Shown here one piece after another: positions 7,872 to 17,787 of a DNA stretch of 64,000 nucleotides. The translations under genes were made by a program, and so were the position numbers. The stretch's first letter is position 1, and each line of letters opens with the position of its first letter. Under the pieces are notes generated by a model that was not told the origin of the DNA, did no database searches, and saw nothing but the letters and a program-made list of their open reading frames with translations. Location of the stretch: positions 62,001 through 126,000 of the forward strand of contig NZ_CP117413.1 of the NCBI RefSeq assembly GCF_028607085.1, written 5' to 3'. The DNA is from Sphingomonas naphthae. Lineage in GTDB: Bacteria; Pseudomonadota; Alphaproteobacteria; Sphingomonadales; Sphingomonadaceae.

Positions 7872-9197
7872 TTACAGACCAGCGCGCAATGTCACCCTAA
7901 AGAGCGCGCCGCCACTCGGCGCATTCTCAAACGAGATTGATCCACCATGCGCCTCGACAAGGCGCTTGACGATTCCAAGGCCCAGCCCTGCGCCATTGCT
8001 GGCTCGACGGTCTCCACGCCAGAATCTTTCGAAGATATGCTGCTTGTCGGCATCCGGGATGCCATTGCCATGATCTCGAACCGAAATTGTAGGCCCAGGG
8101 CCAGCCGTGACTTCGATAGGGCCGTTACCGTCGCAATGTGCCAGCGCATTATCGACAAGGTTGCGAATGATCCTATAGATGGCCTCCCGATGGCCGAGCG
8201 CGGTCGCATCGCCGAGCTGTTCAAATTCCAGCTCCAGATTTTGTTCGAAGGCCTTGGGCGCAAGGCTGGTGACCACAGCTTTTGCGGTGTCTGCCAGGTC
8301 GACAATATCCGCGTCGTCGATCATCAAAGCGTCGGCCTGAGCAAGATCCAGCATCTGGCCAACCAACCGGGTCATATAGAGATTGTCGCGCGACAACTCA
8401 TCGCGATCTTTGCTCGGCGGCAAACGATCAATGCCAAGCTGCATGATAGCGAGCGGAGTGCGCAATTCGTGGGCGGCATTAGCCGTAAACGTGCGCAACG
8501 TGCCTATGGCGTCCTCGAGGCGTCCCAGTGCGCGATTGAAGGCGCAGACAAGCGTGTGCACTTCCCGCGGCGCCATTGGCTCGGACAGCCTCGTCGCCAT
8601 ATTATCGGGATCGAGGCTATCGACCTCCTGTTCGGCCAGCCGCAACGGATCCAGCACACGGCGCACAGCGAGGATGTTGAAGGCTAGCATCAGCAACGAC
8701 AGCGGGACGAGGGGCAGCACCGCATGCTGCAAAATCTCGTTCCAGATGACTGGCAGATAGGGCCGCAACCCATCGCCTTCGAACTGCATGAGCACCCATC
8801 GCTGCTGACCATTCTGAACGATGGTACGGACGCCGGTGATACGATAGCCGGCCAGGGTTCGCTCTCGTTGCGTCCAGTCAACCATCGCCCGGCGCTCATG
8901 GGTCAGGTTATGATCGGGATCATGCACCATGGGTTCGTCAAGATAGTGAACCAGCCAATGCGTCGACCCTGGCGGACCTTCGTGAAGGTCGGCCGTCTGA
9001 GGGCCAGCAGCGATGCGGTCGGCCTCCAGACTGAGCAGTTCTTGCGCAAGCGACTCTGGCTGGCGACTATATGTCACCACGACGATGGCGATATTGAGCA
9101 CCGCGAAAATCAGCGTCAGTACCGCAAGGCGAACAGCGATCTGTCGGAACAGGCTTGGCCCGGCTGGCCGGAATAGGGTGAGCGACCCGTCATTCAC
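7872..9197 (-). CDS. two-component sensor histidine kinase
   Basis: Starts at a GTG overlapping the response-regulator stop by 8 bp, giving about 441 residues. There are two transmembrane helices bracketing a periplasmic loop, then a HAMP-like segment, the H-box ANAAHELRTPLAIM, the N-box RNLVDNALAHC and the G-boxes VRDHGNGIPD and GAGLGLGIVKRLVE. It is cotranscribed with the regulator and the RND efflux genes, so it probably senses a periplasmic metal or a related envelope signal. An upstream ATG at 9257 would lie inside the regulator gene and is less likely. Confidence 0.92.
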   Translation of the reverse strand: MNDGSLTLFRPAGPSLFRQIAVRLAVLTLIFAVLNIAIVVVTYSRQPESLAQELLSLEADRIAAGPQTADLHEGPPGSTHWLVHYLDEPMVHDPDHNLTHERRAMVDWTQRERTLAGYRITGVRTIVQNGQQRWVLMQFEGDGLRPYLPVIWNEILQHAVLPLVPLSLLMLAFNILAVRRVLDPLRLAEQEVDSLDPDNMATRLSEPMAPREVHTLVCAFNRALGRLEDAIGTLRTFTANAAHELRTPLAIMQLGIDRLPPSKDRDELSRDNLYMTRLVGQMLDLAQADALMIDDADIVDLADTAKAVVTSLAPKAFEQNLELEFEQLGDATALGHREAIYRIIRNLVDNALAHCDGNGPIEVTAGPGPTISVRDHGNGIPDADKQHIFERFWRGDRRASNGAGLGLGIVKRLVEAHGGSISFENAPSGGALFRVTLRAGL

Positions 9198-9876
9198 TGG
9201 CTGAACGCCCAGGATACAAGGCGTAGCCGACACCATGAACAGTTTTGATTTCAGCATTTGCAGCCGCGGCTGCGAGACGTTTCCTCAGCCGCGAAACCGT
9301 TGCTTCCAGTGCGTTGGGCGTAACCTCTGCATCCATGGAATAGAGCGCGTTCTCGAGACTAGCTTTTGCCACGACATTGCCTGAGCGTCGCAGGAGTTGT
9401 TCCAGGAGCGCGACTTCGCGCGGCGTCGCATCAACAGCTTGCCCGGCGACCTGTACTGACCGTGCCGACGGATCCAGGATGATATTTCCTGCGATCAGCG
9501 TGGTATCGAGTGCATTCCCCGGCCGCCGCAGAAGCGCACGGCACCGGGCGGCCAGTTCCGGAATCTGGAACGGTTTGACAAGATAGTCGTCGGCGCCCGC
9601 ATCGAGGCCATCGACCCTATCGTCAAGCCCTCCTCGCGCTGTCAGGACCATGATCGGCGTCATATTTCGCCGGCGACGCATGGCACGGATGAGATCGAGG
9701 CCGTCGCCATCGGGAAGACCAAGGTCGACGAGCAGGAGATCATAACAGGATATTTTTTGAGCATGCTCCGCGCCGTCGACGGTATCATACCAGTCGACAG
9801 CGAAGCCAAGCTTGTCCAGCCCATCGCGGACCAGATCCGCTAGCCGCGCATTATCCTCGATCAGCAAAATTCGCAT
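9190..9876 (-). CDS. OmpR-family response regulator
   Basis: 228 residues: receiver domain with acidic pocket LLIEDN, phospho-acceptor Asp in DLLLVDLGLPDGDG, the conserved Thr in MVLTARGG and Lys in DYLVKPF, then a winged-helix DNA-binding domain (TPREVALLEQLLRRSGNVV, ending HGVGYAL). The kinase partner is immediately downstream. The first 26 bp overlap the cytochrome b gene. Confidence 0.95.
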   Translation of the reverse strand: MRILLIEDNARLADLVRDGLDKLGFAVDWYDTVDGAEHAQKISCYDLLLVDLGLPDGDGLDLIRAMRRRRNMTPIMVLTARGGLDDRVDGLDAGADDYLVKPFQIPELAARCRALLRRPGNALDTTLIAGNIILDPSARSVQVAGQAVDATPREVALLEQLLRRSGNVVAKASLENALYSMDAEVTPNALEATVSRLRKRLAAAAANAEIKTVHGVGYALYPGRSASE

Positions 9877-10426
9877 AGTCTATGTCCGTCCCGCTCGCGG
9901 CTCTCTTTTTGCCCGTAATCATTGACCATGGCAGATTTTCCCGATGCCGCAGGCTTTCAACGATGGCCGCGACGACATGAAGACATGCCGCGGCAAGGAT
10001 GATGTTCGCCGTCACTTCATGGACCTCTTCTACCCAGGCGACTCCCCAATATCGGTCAGTGCCCATCATCCAACCGGTAAGCCCCATTACAGCGATCAAT
10101 GCCATCAGGGTGAGCATCATTACTGCGCCTGCAGGATTATGGCCGACGTATCGTGGTTCGCGGCGGCGGATCAGGGCTTTGAGATATCTGGCCAATCGCC
10201 GCGGCCCCGGCACGAAATCGGAAAATCGCGCGTGTCGTGAACCAATGAAACCCCAGACAAGCCGGATCGCAAGCGATGTGACCATCGCATATCCAACATA
10301 AATATGCAGCTTTTCAGCATGGCGCAGCACCGTCAGATTTGCGACCACGCCAAGCGCTATCGTCCAGTGGAAAATGCGAACGAGCGGATCCCAGACTTTC
10401 GTCATGGGCGGATCAATTATGCTCAT
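9851..10426 (-). CDS. cytochrome b561-family membrane protein
   Basis: A 191-residue four-helix membrane protein starting VWDPLVRIFHWTIALGVV, with haem-ligand His candidates in RIFHW, HIYVGYA, EEVHEVTAN and CLHVVAA. These proteins pass electrons across the inner membrane. It sits between a PepSY gene and the two-component pair, a combination often seen with metal-response operons. The electron donor and acceptor are unknown. Confidence 0.85.
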   Translation of the reverse strand: MSIIDPPMTKVWDPLVRIFHWTIALGVVANLTVLRHAEKLHIYVGYAMVTSLAIRLVWGFIGSRHARFSDFVPGPRRLARYLKALIRRREPRYVGHNPAGAVMMLTLMALIAVMGLTGWMMGTDRYWGVAWVEEVHEVTANIILAAACLHVVAAIVESLRHRENLPWSMITGKKRAASGTDIDYANFADRG

Positions 10427-10431
10427 CTTGG

Positions 10432-10716
10432 TCAGCCGACGTTGCTCTGGACGATAGCGCCCGTAACCGGATTGAAATAGACCTCGGCACGGCGACCATC
10501 CCGGGTTCGCGCATAGACTTCATAACATGATCCGGAGACCTGGAAGGTCTTGATCTTCTGATACCCCATGTGGACGATGCGCGCGCGCATCTGGGCTTGC
10601 GACATCCAGCGGGCCTGCGGCTGTGTCGTGCACACCGGCGCCGCCGAAGCGATCGTCGCGGTCGCGAGCGCCGCTGTTGCGGCCACGCTTTTGAACCAGT
10701 GAAAGCTGATGATCAT
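10432..10716 (-). CDS. PepSY-domain secreted protein
   Basis: A 94-residue protein with a signal peptide (hydrophobic stretch ending ATIASAAPV near residue 26) and a PepSY-like repeat (YEVYARTRDGRRAEVYFNP). The start at 10716 is chosen because AGGAGAG lies 5 bp upstream; the longer frame to 10851 has no signal sequence. It is probably periplasmic and linked to the adjacent cytochrome b and metal-response genes. Confidence 0.82.
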   Translation of the reverse strand: MIISFHWFKSVAATAALATATIASAAPVCTTQPQARWMSQAQMRARIVHMGYQKIKTFQVSGSCYEVYARTRDGRRAEVYFNPVTGAIVQSNVG

Positions 10717-10854
10717 CCTATCTCTCCTAAGTCGATGGACCAGTGGACTGTCCATGTTCAGACGATGCGCCATGCTGCTGACGAAGAACTGACAGAGGGC
10801 GGTCTTCACGACTTTTCCTGGCGAAATTGATGCACGGCGCAGGCGCATCACCCC

Positions 10855-12096
10855 TCAATTGTCGCCTGGTGTGACCCAGATGCTATGAGAATCGATCTCC
10901 AGCTTGATGAGGGCGCGGACCGCGGCGCTGCGGGCTTCGATCTCGGCACGACGCGCATCGTGCGCCTGACGGCGGGCGTAAAGCATGTCGGATAGGTCGA
11001 TTGCACCCAGGACATGCCCGCGCTCAGTTCGAGCCGCCGCAGCCTCCGTACTCGCAGCCGCCGCGTCCATCCCCTGCCAGACCTCCATTTGCGAACGAGC
11101 ATTGGAAAGGTCAGTATTCGCCGTTGCCTCCACAGAGCGCTGGACGTTCGCGAGATCGAAACGTGCCGCATTGGCCTCCGCACTTGCCTGATCAGCTGCC
11201 GCCTTGCGATATCCGCCGCCCAACGGAATGGAGGCCACAAGGCCGGCGCCGCGCTCCATCCCGCTCCGCTCGCTAAAAAGGCGAACGCCAAAAGTCGGGT
11301 CGGCGATGCGGTCGGCTCTCACGCGCTGGGACACGATCCCAAGGCGCTGCGCTTCGCGGTCCGCCGCGCGGATCTCATGGCTGCGATCGATCACAAGATC
11401 GCGCATGACCGTCAGGGGCTGAGCCGGGGGGCCCGGCACGCCGAGAGCTGGTGGTTCAACCGGCAAGGGGAGATCTGGGAAGGTCGCCGACAGCATGGCG
11501 CGTGCCTGCTCCATGAGGGCGCGAGATGCTGCGGCCTGCCCTTGAGCCACGCCAAGAGCCGCATTGGCCTGATCGATGTCGAGATCGCCTGCGTCGCGCA
11601 ACTGGCGGCGACGCCGCACGGCTTGAACCGCTGTTTCCAATACCGCAACGGTCTCCCGGTCACTGCGGTTGAGCGCCCCGGCTGTCAGCCAGTCATACCA
11701 CTGGCCAGCAAGAACAAGAGCGGCCTGATGGCGCACATCCTCGGCGCGGTTTTCGGCAACCTCTATGCCAAGAGCGCCCGCCTTGCGGTCGAGGGCAGCC
11801 TTACCGGGCAATCGAAACGCCCGGCCGATCGTCGTGTCGAACTCGTCATAGCCGCCTTCACGGTCCACGGTCCGACGAATGTAACTGCCCGTCATCGTCA
11901 CTTCATGTGGTCCACGCCGCAGCATATCGTCCTGCGCGCGGGCCGCACCGACGCGGGCTCCTGCCGCCGAGACCGTCGGGTGGCCGTCCAGTATCGCGAT
12001 GATCTGAGCCTCAGGCGGAAGATCGGCGCGCTGCGCGAACGCAGGAATCGGAGTCAGGCAGGTGAAGACCGCCAGCGAAAGAGCCAGATACTTCAT
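10855..12096 (-). CDS. TolC/CzcC-family outer membrane efflux protein
   Basis: 413 residues with a signal peptide ending at PAFA, then two outer-membrane-efflux repeats rich in coiled-coil helix (AAGARVGAARAQDDMLRRGP and, in the second half, YRKAAADQASAEANAARFDL). It should form the outer-membrane channel of the RND efflux system encoded just upstream. It overlaps the end of the DUF3240 gene by 4 bp. Confidence 0.9.
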   Translation of the reverse strand: MKYLALSLAVFTCLTPIPAFAQRADLPPEAQIIAILDGHPTVSAAGARVGAARAQDDMLRRGPHEVTMTGSYIRRTVDREGGYDEFDTTIGRAFRLPGKAALDRKAGALGIEVAENRAEDVRHQAALVLAGQWYDWLTAGALNRSDRETVAVLETAVQAVRRRRQLRDAGDLDIDQANAALGVAQGQAAASRALMEQARAMLSATFPDLPLPVEPPALGVPGPPAQPLTVMRDLVIDRSHEIRAADREAQRLGIVSQRVRADRIADPTFGVRLFSERSGMERGAGLVASIPLGGGYRKAAADQASAEANAARFDLANVQRSVEATANTDLSNARSQMEVWQGMDAAAASTEAAAARTERGHVLGAIDLSDMLYARRQAHDARRAEIEARSAAVRALIKLEIDSHSIWVTPGDN

Positions 12097-12392
12097 GAAA
12101 ATCTTCCTCGCGCCGTGACCGGCGTTTGATACCAGCGGACAGGGGACCGGCGCTTTGCGCCATCGACCGCCTGCAAGATGTCATCGAGCGCCTGCGCCCC
12201 CTCGACGAGTTCGATTGCCGATCGCTTGAGAGTGGCGGTCACCTGTTCGGCTGTCTTCGCGTCGGCAAAGTCCCGGCCGTGCACAATTTCCGCGCGGACG
12301 TGGACCGGCGCTCGGGTCACGGAGCGGATCGCATCCACCAGACATTCGGTATCGGCGGCTGCGCAATGGATGGTGAGCAGAATCTCAGACAT
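12093..12392 (-). CDS. DUF3240-family small protein of metal RND operons
   Basis: A protein of about 99 residues starting MSEILLTIHCAAADTECLVD. The DUF3240 family is found almost only in heavy-metal RND operons and has a ferredoxin-like, PII-like fold; its role is not settled. The start at 12392 overlaps the RND pump stop by 8 bp (ATGTCTGA), which supports it over an in-frame ATG 30 bp upstream. Confidence 0.8.
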   Translation of the reverse strand: MSEILLTIHCAAADTECLVDAIRSVTRAPVHVRAEIVHGRDFADAKTAEQVTATLKRSAIELVEGAQALDDILQAVDGAKRRSPVRWYQTPVTARGRFS

Positions 12393-15300
12393 CGATTGCC
12401 TCCTCGTCGCGGCTCTCGCCAAAGCGTTCGAACAGGATCGGCAGCAGGATGAAGGTCAGAAGGGTCGAGGTCACCAATCCTCCGATCACCACGATCGCGA
12501 GCGGCTTCTGAATTTCGGATCCGGGACCGCTGGCGAAGAGGAGCGGCACCAAGCCGAATGCCGTGATGCTGGCCGTCATGAGCACAGGGCGTAATCGGCG
12601 CTCAGCTCCCAGTCGCACAGCATCGGCAAGGCTGGCCCCTTCTTCCAGAAGCTGACGGAAATAGGCCACAAGCACGAGGCCGTTGAGCACCGCGATACCA
12701 AGCAGGGCGATGAAGCCGACGGCCGCTGGGACGGAGAGATATTCACCCGATGCCCACAGCGAGACAAGGCCGCCCACCATCGCAAAGGGGATGTTGAGGA
12801 GAATGATGACCGAAGCGCGAAGCGAGCGCAGGGTGGCGAGCAGCACGAAGAAGATCAGCAACAGCGCGATCGGGATCACCAGCATCAGCCGGGCCGATGC
12901 CCGCTGCTGATTCTCGAACTGACCGCCCCACACCATGCGATAGCCCGGAGGCAGCTTGATCTTGGCTGCAACCGCCGACTTCGCCTCCTCCACATAGCCG
13001 ACCAGGTCGCGCCCCGAGACGAACGCCTGCACCAGCGCAAAGCGCGAGCCATTTTCATGATCGAGCTTGACCGGGCCTTGGGTGCGCTGGACGTTCGCCA
13101 TGTCGCTGACCCGGGCGAGCGTCCCGCTGGGCGTGCGCAACTGGAGGTCGGCAAATCGTGCCGGGTCCGACCGCAAGCTCTCATCGCCTCGGATCAGTAT
13201 CGGGATGCGCTTCTGCCCTTCAGCAACGATGCCGGCATGAACGCCCTCGACCTGCGCCCGCAGCATGTCCTGCATCTCGGCGACCGGCATCCCGAACCGC
13301 CCGGCAGCAGCACGATCGATGTTCAACTGAAGATAATCGACGCTGTCGTTAGCAACGGTCAGCACCTCCGATGCACCGCGAACCGTCGATAAGGTGTGTT
13401 GAACCTGCCCTGCAAGGTCGGAAAGGGTCGCGATGTCCGGCCCGAAAATCTTGACAGCAAGGTCGCCGCGCGCGCCGGTCAGCATTTCGGACACCCGCAT
13501 TTCGATTGGCTGGGTGAAGCTCGGTTGCATGCCTGGCATGCCTGCCAGCGCCTTGCGCATCTCCGCGAGGACAAACTCCTTGTCGCCGCGCCATTCCGAG
13601 CGGGGCTTCAGGCGGACGAAGCTGTCGGTCTCGTTCGGTCCCATCGGATCGAGGCCAATCTCATCGGAGCCGACCCGCGCAATCACATCCTGTACCTCGG
13701 GCACCTTGAGCAATGCCCGCTGCACCGCCTTGTCGTCCTCGACGGACTGGGCGAGATTGATGGACGGCAGCTTGGTCAGCTGGACGATGACCGAGCCTTC
13801 ATCCATGGTTGGCATGAAGGCCTTGCCCACAGAGCCATAGGCAATGACGGCGATGACCAGACCTGCCGCGGAAAGGGCATAGACGACGCGCTTGTGCGCG
13901 AAGGCGGCAGTCAGCAGCCCGTGATAGCGCGGCGCGAGCTTGCGCATGATCCATGGCTCGCGATGATGGCCACTCTTGAGGCCCAGCGAGGCAAGCACCG
14001 GCACCAGGGTCAGTGCGAGCAGGAGCGAGCCTGCGAGCGCGAATACGATGGTGAGCGCGACCGGCGCGAAGAGCTTGCCTTCCAGGCCCTGCAGGGAGAG
14101 GAGCGGGAGGAACACCAGCGCGATGATGATGATCCCGGCGGACACGGGCACGACGACATCGCTGGCCGCACGGAACACGATGTTGAGACGGGGATGACCA
14201 TCGTCATGGCTCTGGCCAAGCCGCTCGACGATATTCTCGACAACGACGACCGCGCCGTCGACTAGCATGCCGATCGCGATAGCAAGACCACCCAGGCTCA
14301 TCAAATTGGCCGACAGGCCCATGCCCTGCATGAAAAGGAAGGTGATGAGTGCGGCCATCGGCAGCGTGACCGCGACGATCGCCGCAGCGCGCCAGTCGCC
14401 GAGGAAGAGAATCAGAAGGACGATCACCAGAATCGTCGCTTCGAGAAGGGCTTCCTCGACGGTGCCGACAGCGTGACTGATCAGATCCGAGCGATCATAA
14501 AAGACGTCAATGTGCGTGCCTGCGGGCAGACCCTTTTCGACTTCTGCCAGGCGCGTGCGCACGCCATCGACCACCTGACGCGCATCGGCGCCGCGCAGTG
14601 CGATCACGAGGCCCTCAACGGCTTCGGCCTTTCCGTTCTTGCTGACCGCGCCGTAGCGGGTGAGGCTGCCGCTGCCGACCGTCGCCACATCGGACAGGCG
14701 GACGATGCGCCCGTCGCGGCTCGCGATGACAAGGGACTGGAGGTCTGCGACGGACTGGATCGCGCCGACGGCGCGTACGATCAGCGCTTCCTCGCCCGAA
14801 GAGAGACGACCCGCGCCATCATTACGGTTGCCGCTCTCGATGGCGGTGCGCAGGTCGCTGATCGAGAGCTTCGCGCTAGCGAGCGCTACAGGATCGGGCC
14901 GGACCTCGAAAGTCCGCGCATAGCCGCCAAGCGCGTTGACGTCCGCAACGCCGGGCACTGTCCGCAAGGCGGGCCGGATCGTCCAGTCGAGCAGCTCGCG
15001 CTTCTGCTGAAGCGTCTGCGGTCCTTCGATCGTGAACATATAGACATCGGACAGCGGCGTCGAAATGGGCGCGAGACCGCCGCTGACAGAAGCCGGCATG
15101 TCGCCCAGCACGCCGGCAAGGCGCTCTGAAACCTGCTGGCGAGCCCAGTAGATGTCTGTGCCGTCCACGAAATCGATCGTGATGTCGGCGATCGCATATT
15201 TGGCTGTGGATCGCAGGATGGACTGTTTGGGGATGCCGAGCATCTCCATCTCGATCGGAGCGATCACCCGGCTCTCGACTTCCTCCGGCGTCATGCCGGG

Positions 15301-15459
15301 CGCCTTGAGGATCAGCTTTACCTGGGTTTGCGCGATGTTTGGATAGGCATCAACGGGGAGGGTGACAAAAGCCCAGGCGCCGAGGCCGGCGACGACCAGC
15401 GACAGGGCCAGGACCAGCAGGCGGTAAGATAGCGCATGCGCGACAAGGGAGCGGAGCAT
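12385..15459 (-). CDS. CzcA-type heavy-metal RND efflux pump
   Basis: A 1024-residue inner-membrane proton/metal antiporter with the RND layout: N-terminal helix, periplasmic loop, six helices, second loop, five helices. The fourth-helix region reads IGMLVDGAVVVVEN. The DGAVV.VEN core typical of metal pumps is present, but the upstream Asp-Phe of the CzcA DFG signature is replaced by Ala-Ile, so the substrate (Co/Zn/Cd, Cu/Ag or other) cannot be fixed. It is preceded by the adaptor gene (3 bp gap) and followed by DUF3240 and the outer membrane factor, so the tripartite pump is complete. Confidence 0.93.
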   Translation of the reverse strand: MLRSLVAHALSYRLLVLALSLVVAGLGAWAFVTLPVDAYPNIAQTQVKLILKAPGMTPEEVESRVIAPIEMEMLGIPKQSILRSTAKYAIADITIDFVDGTDIYWARQQVSERLAGVLGDMPASVSGGLAPISTPLSDVYMFTIEGPQTLQQKRELLDWTIRPALRTVPGVADVNALGGYARTFEVRPDPVALASAKLSISDLRTAIESGNRNDGAGRLSSGEEALIVRAVGAIQSVADLQSLVIASRDGRIVRLSDVATVGSGSLTRYGAVSKNGKAEAVEGLVIALRGADARQVVDGVRTRLAEVEKGLPAGTHIDVFYDRSDLISHAVGTVEEALLEATILVIVLLILFLGDWRAAAIVAVTLPMAALITFLFMQGMGLSANLMSLGGLAIAIGMLVDGAVVVVENIVERLGQSHDDGHPRLNIVFRAASDVVVPVSAGIIIIALVFLPLLSLQGLEGKLFAPVALTIVFALAGSLLLALTLVPVLASLGLKSGHHREPWIMRKLAPRYHGLLTAAFAHKRVVYALSAAGLVIAVIAYGSVGKAFMPTMDEGSVIVQLTKLPSINLAQSVEDDKAVQRALLKVPEVQDVIARVGSDEIGLDPMGPNETDSFVRLKPRSEWRGDKEFVLAEMRKALAGMPGMQPSFTQPIEMRVSEMLTGARGDLAVKIFGPDIATLSDLAGQVQHTLSTVRGASEVLTVANDSVDYLQLNIDRAAAGRFGMPVAEMQDMLRAQVEGVHAGIVAEGQKRIPILIRGDESLRSDPARFADLQLRTPSGTLARVSDMANVQRTQGPVKLDHENGSRFALVQAFVSGRDLVGYVEEAKSAVAAKIKLPPGYRMVWGGQFENQQRASARLMLVIPIALLLIFFVLLATLRSLRASVIILLNIPFAMVGGLVSLWASGEYLSVPAAVGFIALLGIAVLNGLVLVAYFRQLLEEGASLADAVRLGAERRLRPVLMTASITAFGLVPLLFASGPGSEIQKPLAIVVIGGLVTSTLLTFILLPILFERFGESRDEEAIDV

Positions 15460-15462
15460 GCT

Positions 15463-16569
15463 CTAGCGCGCCTGCGAGAGCGCCTTGAGCGCACTCGTTC
15501 CTGACGTGACTACCCTTTCGCCCGACCGCACGCCTGATAGTAGCAGTACCTTGCCGGCGCTGGCTCCGCCTGCATCGACGTGACGAACAGCAAAGCCGCT
15601 ACCGGTCGCTATGAAAACCACGTCCTTGCCGTCGATACTCGTCAACGCGGCTTGAGGGACGCTCACCGCGCCTGCAGGTGCGGGTCCAAAGACCGAAATG
15701 TTTGTAGCGCGGCCTGCTACCACCGCCGATCCCGCCGGCAGTGTCGCTTTCACCATGGCTGATCGGGTTGCAGGATCGATCGTCGATCCTACTGCGGTGA
15801 TCGTGCCGCGCAAGTCGCCAAGACGGATCGTCATGCCGGGTCGCACGACGCCGACTAGCCGCTCGGGTAGTTGTGCTTCCACTTCGTAGCGGTCGACGGC
15901 ATCAATGACATAGGGCGCCGTCGTGCCCTCGACCGGGCTTCCCGCCTGGATATTGGCGCTCGTCACTCGGCCCGCAATCGGTGTGACCAGCGTATAGGTG
16001 CCGCTTCCGCCATGGCCGTTTACCAGCCGGAGGATGCGGGACTTCTCGGAGACGTCCGCACGTGCCTCGGCCGCGAGTGCGCGTGCCTCATCGGCGCGGG
16101 CGCCAGCTATGATGCCCTCACGGTCGAGCTGGGACAACCGGTTGGCGTTGGATTGCGCAACCCCAAGCCGCGCGCCTGCGCGCGTGAGATCCCCGTTGAG
16201 GCTTAGCACATCGCGGCTTGAAATGACCGCCAGGGCCTGTCCTCGCCGAACTGTGTCGCCCTCTACGACCATGGTACGCATAACTACGCCAGGCAGCGAT
16301 GCTGCCACCGCAACACGCGCATTGGGCGGCGGCGCGATCATAGCCGGCAAGTCGGCAAGCGGGGCGTCTGTGGCGGAGGCAGCGGGCTGCACCTGGATGC
16401 CCAGCTGCCTCGCTTGATTTGCAGGAACCACGAGCATCCCGTTGCGGCTCTGAGCGGGAACCGGGCTGACCGGGGCAGGCGCCGCAGGCATGTAGTTCCA
16501 CCACGCCAAGGCCCCCGCAAGAGCAGCTGCTATCGTGCCGCCAAGGGCATATGTCTGTCGCTTGTCCAT
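15463..16569 (-). CDS. RND efflux periplasmic adaptor (CzcB-like membrane fusion protein)
   Basis: 368 residues with an N-terminal signal anchor (YALGGTIAAALAGALAWW), a biotinyl-lipoyl-like segment (GVVMRTMVVEGDTVRRGQAL) split by a helical hairpin, and a beta-barrel region (EAQLPERLVGVVRPGMTIRL). It bridges the inner-membrane pump and the outer-membrane channel. It lacks a Cys/His-rich metal-binding N-terminus. It is the first gene of the efflux operon. Confidence 0.92.
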   Translation of the reverse strand: MDKRQTYALGGTIAAALAGALAWWNYMPAAPAPVSPVPAQSRNGMLVVPANQARQLGIQVQPAASATDAPLADLPAMIAPPPNARVAVAASLPGVVMRTMVVEGDTVRRGQALAVISSRDVLSLNGDLTRAGARLGVAQSNANRLSQLDREGIIAGARADEARALAAEARADVSEKSRILRLVNGHGGSGTYTLVTPIAGRVTSANIQAGSPVEGTTAPYVIDAVDRYEVEAQLPERLVGVVRPGMTIRLGDLRGTITAVGSTIDPATRSAMVKATLPAGSAVVAGRATNISVFGPAPAGAVSVPQAALTSIDGKDVVFIATGSGFAVRHVDAGGASAGKVLLLSGVRSGERVVTSGTSALKALSQAR

Positions 16570-16658
16570 CCCTTGCGGCTAACCGGGAGTTCTGACGAAG
16601 ACCTGACAGACCTTGCGGGACGGGAAGCGATCATCGGCGACTACAGGCGGCTTGCACG

Positions 16659-17783
16659 CTAGCGGCCGAGCAAACTCCGATAGACCTGTACGACCTTTTG
16701 CGATTCCGCGTCCCAGGATTTGCCAAGGCTATTGCGCCTCGCGGCACTGCCCATTGCACAGCGCAAAGCTTCATTTCCCGATAGCCTGGCAAGGGCGTCG
16801 CCATATGCGCAGGGGTCGGTCAGCGCACAAATCAGGCTATCCTCGCCATGCTTTAAGATGCTTCTGGCATTTTGCGCGTCGGCGCTCACGATCGGCAAGC
16901 CGCAGGCCATGGCTTCCAGGAGGACATTGCCGAACGTCTCGGTGGTGCTTGGGCAGAACATGATGTCTGCGCTGGCGATGGCCGTAGCCAATGCGGGACC
17001 GGACAGATGGCCGGTCAGAACAGCGCCTGCCAGCCCATCGAAGGCGTGCGCCGCCGGGCCGGCGCCGACGACGAGCGGCCTGATGCGCCGATCGCGCTGT
17101 TGAAGGTCATGCATCGCCGCCGTGAACGCGGATATTCCCTTTTCCATCACAAGCCGGCCCAGGAACAATATGGCTATATCATCATCCGCCAGACCGACAC
17201 TTCGGCGCCAAGGCATGTCCCGTTTTGCCGGGTCAAATCGCACTGTATCGACACCGCGGCCCCAGACGCTGACGCGATCGTCTCCGCGCATCGACCGCAG
17301 ATCGTCCACCAAGGCACTCGTTGGCGCGACGACATGGTCACTCCGTTTGTAAAAGCGATTGAGATGGGCCTCCAGAGCCGTCTGCGCCCAGCCAAGACGA
17401 TAGTAGGCAAGATATGTTTCAAAGCGGGTATGCATGCTCGCAACAACAGGCACGCCCAGCGTCTTGGCGAAAGTTTGTGCACGAAAGCCCAATATGTCGG
17501 GGGTCGAGACATGGACGATGTCCGGTCGAAACTCCCGTATGTCGTCGCGAATAGTCCGGGGAAGGCCGAGCGCCAGGCGAAATTCGCCGCGGACAGGCAA
17601 TGCGATCGACGGGACGGGGACCAGCGTTCCTTCGGGCTCGAACGCAGGCGTATCGGTCACGGGAGAATAGACCCGGACTGTGCAGCTTGCCCTGTTTTCA
17701 AGAAAGCGGACGAGGATATTCAGTGCCTGATTGGCGCCTTCGCGCAGATAGTTGTAGTTGCCGGAAAATAGCGCAATCCGCAT
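16659..17783 (-). CDS. GT4-family glycosyltransferase
   Basis: 374 residues in the GT-B fold. The N-terminal half has GNYNYLREGANQALN and DIVHVSTPDILGF; the C-terminal half has ILFLGRLVMEKGI and the nucleotide-sugar motif TTETFGNVLLEAMACGLPIV (EX7E). It resembles glycosyltransferases acting on membrane lipids or polysaccharides, but the acceptor is not deducible. It follows gtrA with a 4-bp gap and forms a three-gene operon with the interrupted ferritin-like gene. Confidence 0.88.
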   Translation of the reverse strand: MRIALFSGNYNYLREGANQALNILVRFLENRASCTVRVYSPVTDTPAFEPEGTLVPVPSIALPVRGEFRLALGLPRTIRDDIREFRPDIVHVSTPDILGFRAQTFAKTLGVPVVASMHTRFETYLAYYRLGWAQTALEAHLNRFYKRSDHVVAPTSALVDDLRSMRGDDRVSVWGRGVDTVRFDPAKRDMPWRRSVGLADDDIAILFLGRLVMEKGISAFTAAMHDLQQRDRRIRPLVVGAGPAAHAFDGLAGAVLTGHLSGPALATAIASADIMFCPSTTETFGNVLLEAMACGLPIVSADAQNARSILKHGEDSLICALTDPCAYGDALARLSGNEALRCAMGSAARRNSLGKSWDAESQKVVQVYRSLLGR

Positions 17784-17787
17784 CGCC

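Noticed and set aside
11014-12129. Long plus-strand open frame opposite the outer membrane factor gene
   Set aside because: It is the antisense shadow of a well-supported TolC-family gene with signal peptide and repeats; the plus-strand product has no recognisable motif.
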